A stretch of 64,000 nucleotides of DNA, from positions 95,139 through 159,138 of the forward strand of contig CAMBRQ010000002.1 in the NCBI GenBank assembly GCA_945870325.1, given 5' to 3'. The position numbers and the translations under genes are program-made. Under the pieces are notes generated by a model. It searched no databases, was not told where the DNA came from, and was given only the letters and a program-made list of their open reading frames with translations. Position 1 is the stretch's first letter. Each line of letters starts with the position of its first letter. This DNA is from an uncultured Dorea sp. Lineage in GTDB: Bacteria; Bacillota; Clostridia; Lachnospirales; Lachnospiraceae. Below, one piece after another: positions 60,730 to 64,000 of this stretch.

Positions 60730-61455
60730 ATGAAGATAGAGATTGATACTCATACCCATACGCTTGCCAGTGGACATGCATATAATACCATCCGTGAGAT
60801 GGCAGCGATGGCGGCTGAGAAAGGATTGAAAGGGCTGGCGATCACTGAGCACGCGCCAGAGATGCCGGGAACCTGCCATATCTATTATTTTCAAAATCTG
60901 CGGATCGTGCCAAGGAGGATGAACGGCATTGAACTTTTGCTGGGAACGGAATTAAATATTATGAACAGAGCAGGAGAAGTGGATCTCCCGCAGAAACTTC
61001 TGGAGGAATTGGATATAGCCATTGCCAGCATGCATACGCCGTGTTTTCACGAGGAACATTCAAAAGAACTGGTCATGGAGGCGTATCTGAATGTAATGCA
61101 GAATGAATATGTGGATATTATCGGTCATCCGGATGATGGAAGATTCCCGATTGATTTTGAGGTATTTGTAAAAGAAGCGAAGAAGACCGGAACGTTGATT
61201 GAGGTGAATAATTCTTCTCTGCGTCCGGAGGGATTTCGTGTCAATACCAGGGAGAATTGTCTTCAGATATTGAAGGAGTGCAAGAAACAGGGGGCATTGA
61301 TCGTACTGGGGAGCGATTCCCATGTGGATGCGGATATCGCAGGATTCCCATATGCAGGGAGTGTTCTTGAGGAAATAGGTTTCCCAGAAGAACTGATTGC
61401 TAATGTCACATTGGAAAAATTAAAGACTTCTTTAAAACGAAATAAAAAGGTGTAG
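60730..61455 (+). CDS. PHP-domain phosphoesterase (YcdX-like)
   Basis: A 241-residue PHP-fold protein with a trinuclear-metal pattern: EIDTHTHTLASGHA, TEHAPEMPGT, GTELNIM, ASMHTPCF, IGHPDDGRFP and the final LGSDSHVDADI. The stand-alone form resembles E. coli YcdX and histidinol-phosphatase relatives; the natural substrate is unknown. GGGAGAA before the ATG at 60730 sets the start. YerC follows after 63 bases. Confidence 0.88.
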   Translation: MKIEIDTHTHTLASGHAYNTIREMAAMAAEKGLKGLAITEHAPEMPGTCHIYYFQNLRIVPRRMNGIELLLGTELNIMNRAGEVDLPQKLLEELDIAIASMHTPCFHEEHSKELVMEAYLNVMQNEYVDIIGHPDDGRFPIDFEVFVKEAKKTGTLIEVNNSSLRPEGFRVNTRENCLQILKECKKQGALIVLGSDSHVDADIAGFPYAGSVLEEIGFPEELIANVTLEKLKTSLKRNKKV

Positions 61456-61518
61456 ACTTTATGAATTTACTGTGTTAAAATGTAACAGTGATGAATCTGT
61501 TATGAAGGAGATTATGCT

Positions 61519-61815
61519 ATGAATAAGAAGATTAGGACTGATGCAGTAGATTATCTTTTTAGTGCGATATTAAGTCTGAAAGATAAAGAAGAATGCTATA
61601 CGTTTTTTGAAGATATCTGTACAATCAACGAACTGCTCTCGCTGTCACAGAGATTTGAAGTGGCGAAGATGTTAAGAGAGCATAAGACGTATCTCGAGAT
61701 TGCAGAGAAGACAGGGGCATCGACTGCAACCATCAGCCGTGTGAACCGTTCGCTTAATTATGGTAATGATGGATATGATATGGTATTTGAGAGGATTGAC
61801 AAACCGCAAGAATAA
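61519..61815 (+). CDS. YerC/YecD (TrpR-like) DNA-binding protein
   Basis: A 98-residue all-helical protein of the YerC/TrpR superfamily, with the helix-turn-helix in LEIAEKTGASTATISRVNRS. Family members are widespread in Firmicutes, and the ligand and regulon are unknown. AGGAGA precedes the ATG. A terminator follows the stop. Confidence 0.9.
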   Translation: MNKKIRTDAVDYLFSAILSLKDKEECYTFFEDICTINELLSLSQRFEVAKMLREHKTYLEIAEKTGASTATISRVNRSLNYGNDGYDMVFERIDKPQE

Positions 61816-61832
61816 GACGGAAGAGATAAAAA

Positions 61833-61864
61833 GAAATAAGGTCGCTGACCTTATTTCTTCTTTT
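61833..61864. terminator. Terminator between convergent yerC-like and DUF1836 genes
   Basis: GAAATAAGGTC (61833-61843) pairs perfectly with GACCTTATTTC (61847-61857), with a 3-base loop, followed by TTCTTTTT. It overlaps the stop codon of the leftward DUF1836 gene. Confidence 0.88.
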
Positions 61865-62459
61865 TATGCTCCGGTTCCGGAAGTTCGTCTATTAATTTTT
61901 CGATAATCTGCTTTTTGACATAGACGTCAAAACTCAGGCTACAGATGAATGCGAAGAACTGAAGATATTCCCTGTCTTCTTCAGGAACACCCTGGAAACT
62001 GTCCAAGGCACCGTTATAAGCCTTGGCAACGTCTTTCTGTAAGAGGTCAATTCTTGACTTTTCCAACTGGCAGATCTCCTCATAGATGGAAGTCATATTG
62101 AATTCTTCCCCAGTGTCAAAATATTTCTCCGTAAGGGGAGCAAGCATGGTCTCGATATCCTTGATGGACAGGATATTCTTAAAATAATAGATGAATATCA
62201 TCACCAGTACGTGCTCTTTGGAATACTTCTTTTTGACCGGCGGCGGCAGCAGGTTATTCTTGGCATAATTATTAATCATGGTCTTGGTCAGAATCTTATC
62301 ATCGTCATGGCGTTTGGTGGAACTTAACTGTTCTTCCATGAATGTTGTTACCTGATCCATGTACAGATCTATATTCGGAATATTCCCGGGTCTCACGTAG
62401 TCGATTCGCGAGATACTGGATAAGATGCTATTTAGCATGTCTTTTGTGTCTATCGTCAT
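61851..62459 (-). CDS. DUF1836 protein, probable transcription regulator
   Basis: A 202-residue DUF1836 protein. The N-terminal part contains a winged-helix-like region (LTKTMINNYAKNNLLPPPV, similar to MerR-type helices), then a helical C-terminal domain. It is divergent from a MATE exporter gene. A perfect 21-base palindrome fills the spacer of its own promoter, so it may repress itself and perhaps control the exporter. GAGGTG precedes the ATG. Confidence 0.82.
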   Translation of the reverse strand: MTIDTKDMLNSILSSISRIDYVRPGNIPNIDLYMDQVTTFMEEQLSSTKRHDDDKILTKTMINNYAKNNLLPPPVKKKYSKEHVLVMIFIYYFKNILSIKDIETMLAPLTEKYFDTGEEFNMTSIYEEICQLEKSRIDLLQKDVAKAYNGALDSFQGVPEEDREYLQFFAFICSLSFDVYVKKQIIEKLIDELPEPEHKKKK

Positions 62460-62479
62460 ATTATCACCTCAATGTAATT

Positions 62480-62508
62480 ATTATATAGTTTTTAAAACTA
62501 TATGACAA
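62480..62508 (-). promoter_or_regulatory. DUF1836 promoter with palindromic operator in its spacer
   Basis: On the minus strand, TTGTCA (62503-62508), 17 bases, TATAAT (62480-62485). The palindrome ATATAGTTTT-T-AAAACTATAT (62483-62503) covers the whole spacer and part of the boxes. A further ACTATAT copy lies at about 62522-62528 on the exporter side. Confidence 0.75.
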
Positions 62509-62587
62509 GGATTTTTTAAATACTATATCAAAAAATTATAATATATGATATAACAGAATCGGAGGTATGTAAACGAGGAGGAAGAAC

Positions 62588-64000
62588 ATGAATGCACTAA
62601 AGAAAATGTTTGCCCCTGTGGATATGACTATGGGGAAGCCCTGGGAGGATATTCTGATCTTTACGGTTCCCATGCTGATCGGAAATATTGCCCAGCAGCT
62701 CTATAATACGGTAGACAGCGTGGTTGTGGGGAATTACGTTGGGGATAATGCTCTGGCAGCAGTGGGAAGCGCCGGACCGATCCTGAATCTGCTGATTGTA
62801 CTTTTTATCGGAATCAGTGTGGGAGCCAGCATTATGGTATCCCAGTACTTTGGAGCAAGAAAGCGGGAAGATCTGTCCATAGCGATTGCAAATAGTATCG
62901 TCCTGACAGGGATTGCCTCTATATTAGTAATGATTATGGCGACGGTAGCGGCAAAGCCGCTTTTGATTCTCCTGAAGACACCCGAGAGTATCTTGGACTG
63001 GTGTACTTCTTATCTGAGGATTCTGTTTCTGGGAGTTGCCGGATTGGCGTTCTACAATATCTTAAGCGGAATTTTAAGAGGACTTGGGGATTCCATCTCC
63101 GCTTTGCTGTATCTGATTGTGGCAAGTGTGCTGAATATCATTCTGGATCTTCTGTTCGTGGTGAAGTTTGATATGGGGGTCAGTGGAGTTGCGCTGGCAA
63201 CGGTCATTGCTCAGGCGATATCATCTGTGTTGTGTCTGCTCAAATTAATGCGGATGAAGGAATTATTTGATTTTCGGCTGCCGTATTTTAAGGTGACGCG
63301 CCAGCATGGGCTGAATATCATACGCCTTGGCGTCCCTTCAGGAGTCACGCAGGCGATCATGTCTATGGCAATGTTGATCGTACAGTCCCTGACCAATAGT
63401 TTTGGAGAAAAGTTTATCGCGGCCAATGTAATTGTCATGCGTGTGGATGGCTTCGCTATGCTTCCAAACTTTTCTTTTGGTACGGCTATGACAACTTATG
63501 CCGGGCAGAATGTCGGTGCAAGAGCGTACGACCGTGTGGTTCAGGGAGCAAGGCAAGGAACGGCAATGGCGATTGGCTTTTCGGCAACGATCACAGGATT
63601 GATTCTGATATTTGGCAAGTTCTTGATGGGTATCTTTACGAACACGGCTGATTTGGTAACGCTTAGTATGAATATGATGCGGATATTGGCGGTTGGATAT
63701 ATTGCAATGGCGATTATTCAGAGTTTGTCAGGTGTTATGCGGGGTGCAGGAGATACGGTGACGCCGATGTGGATATCGATTGTCATGACAATAGTCTTGC
63801 GTGTGCCGATTGCGTATGGACTGGTACATCTGACGAGAAGTGCGGAATTCCCGGGAGGACGCAGAGAAAGTATCTATATCTCTCTTCTGATATCATGGGT
63901 TCTGGGAGCCATCATAACTTGCGTCTGCTATAAGAGAGGTAAATGGGTAACAGTTCAGCCTTTTATAGTCAAAAGGGAGAATTTAAAAAAGTTTTTTACG
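62588..64000 (+). CDS. MATE family efflux transporter (3' truncated by window edge)
   Basis: The frame from the ATG at 62588 (MNALKKMFAPVDMTMGKPWE) is open to the last base, 471 codons. It has about twelve hydrophobic segments and MATE (NorM/DinF) patterns: FTVPMLIGNIAQQLYNTVDS, GNYVGDNALAAVG, GILRGLGDS and GVMRGAGDTVTP. It should export drugs or metabolites in exchange for Na+ or H+. CGAGGAGG precedes the start. It is divergent from the DUF1836 gene with a shared operator region. Only the C-terminal tail is missing. Confidence 0.94.
   Translation, partial: MNALKKMFAPVDMTMGKPWEDILIFTVPMLIGNIAQQLYNTVDSVVVGNYVGDNALAAVGSAGPILNLLIVLFIGISVGASIMVSQYFGARKREDLSIAIANSIVLTGIASILVMIMATVAAKPLLILLKTPESILDWCTSYLRILFLGVAGLAFYNILSGILRGLGDSISALLYLIVASVLNIILDLLFVVKFDMGVSGVALATVIAQAISSVLCLLKLMRMKELFDFRLPYFKVTRQHGLNIIRLGVPSGVTQAIMSMAMLIVQSLTNSFGEKFIAANVIVMRVDGFAMLPNFSFGTAMTTYAGQNVGARAYDRVVQGARQGTAMAIGFSATITGLILIFGKFLMGIFTNTADLVTLSMNMMRILAVGYIAMAIIQSLSGVMRGAGDTVTPMWISIVMTIVLRVPIAYGLVHLTRSAEFPGGRRESIYISLLISWVLGAIITCVCYKRGKWVTVQPFIVKRENLKKFFT

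Overview
The window looks like chromosomal DNA of a Gram-positive, low-to-medium GC anaerobe of the Clostridia, most likely the Lachnospiraceae (a gut Dorea/Mediterraneibacter/Blautia-type organism). This is inferred from gene content: a PolC-type replicase, the MurT/GatD lipid II amidation pair, paired GlgC/GlgD, a YerC/TrpR-like regulator, DUF1836 and CarD proteins, an indolepyruvate:ferredoxin oxidoreductase, and selenium-dependent molybdenum hydroxylase accessory genes. No rRNA, tRNA, CRISPR, prophage or transposase gene was seen. Genes are cut at both edges: an ABC exporter at the left and a MATE exporter at the right.

Layout. 1-7 kb: ABC exporter end, a surface 5'-nucleotidase-type phosphoesterase, a DUF2156 protein, two PLP aminotransferases (one HisC-like) and a small membrane exporter. 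7-11.8 kb: sugar kinase with murT-gatD, an XRE repressor with its likely operator, and two small unknown genes. 11.8-20 kb: ispG-polC, two drug/metabolite transporters (one an internal duplication) and mnmM. 20.8-28.9 kb: alcohol dehydrogenase, a flavin-type oxidoreductase, an iorA-iorB-ligase-ACT cluster for aromatic 2-oxoacid oxidation, and ferritin with a bacterioferritin-associated-ferredoxin-like protein. 29-35.5 kb: cold-shock protein, PTS enzyme I, purine permease, moaC, glgC-glgD. 35.8-46.5 kb: XRE-regulated ABC-2 exporter, ABC-F protein, a hydantoinase-like protein with altered metal ligands, yqeC, a yqeB-NTP transferase fusion, deoB. 46.9-58.1 kb: CarD regulator, alpha-galactoside uptake and hydrolysis genes with a divergent AraC activator and GH13 glucosidase, acyl-CoA ligase. 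58.2-64 kb: orphan binding lipoprotein, small unknown genes, PHP phosphoesterase, YerC, DUF1836 divergent from MATE.

The most unusual content is a family of three long non-coding foldback elements (about 19893-20812, 38948-39706 and 47372-48241). Each is an imperfect inverted repeat of roughly 760-920 bp. The outer ends share a TGGGAATTT-type terminus. Each arm carries a large hairpin opening after GTGTACGG and closing at CTGACAT. Stem sequences differ between copies but stay paired, including one visible compensatory change, and two arms share a branched three-way-junction architecture despite diverged stems. Five of the six element ends sit at or within about three bases of a flanking stop codon. 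I know of no described family that matches. They could be mobile (MITE-like) DNA, structured 3' RNAs, or both.

Functional themes: fermentation of sugars and amino acids (alpha-galactosides, aromatic 2-oxoacids, alcohol formation), glycogen storage, purine and molybdopterin-linked catabolism, and cell wall maintenance. Promoters of sigma-A type are easy to see. Several regulator genes carry palindromes positioned inside or next to their own promoter, which suggests autoregulation.
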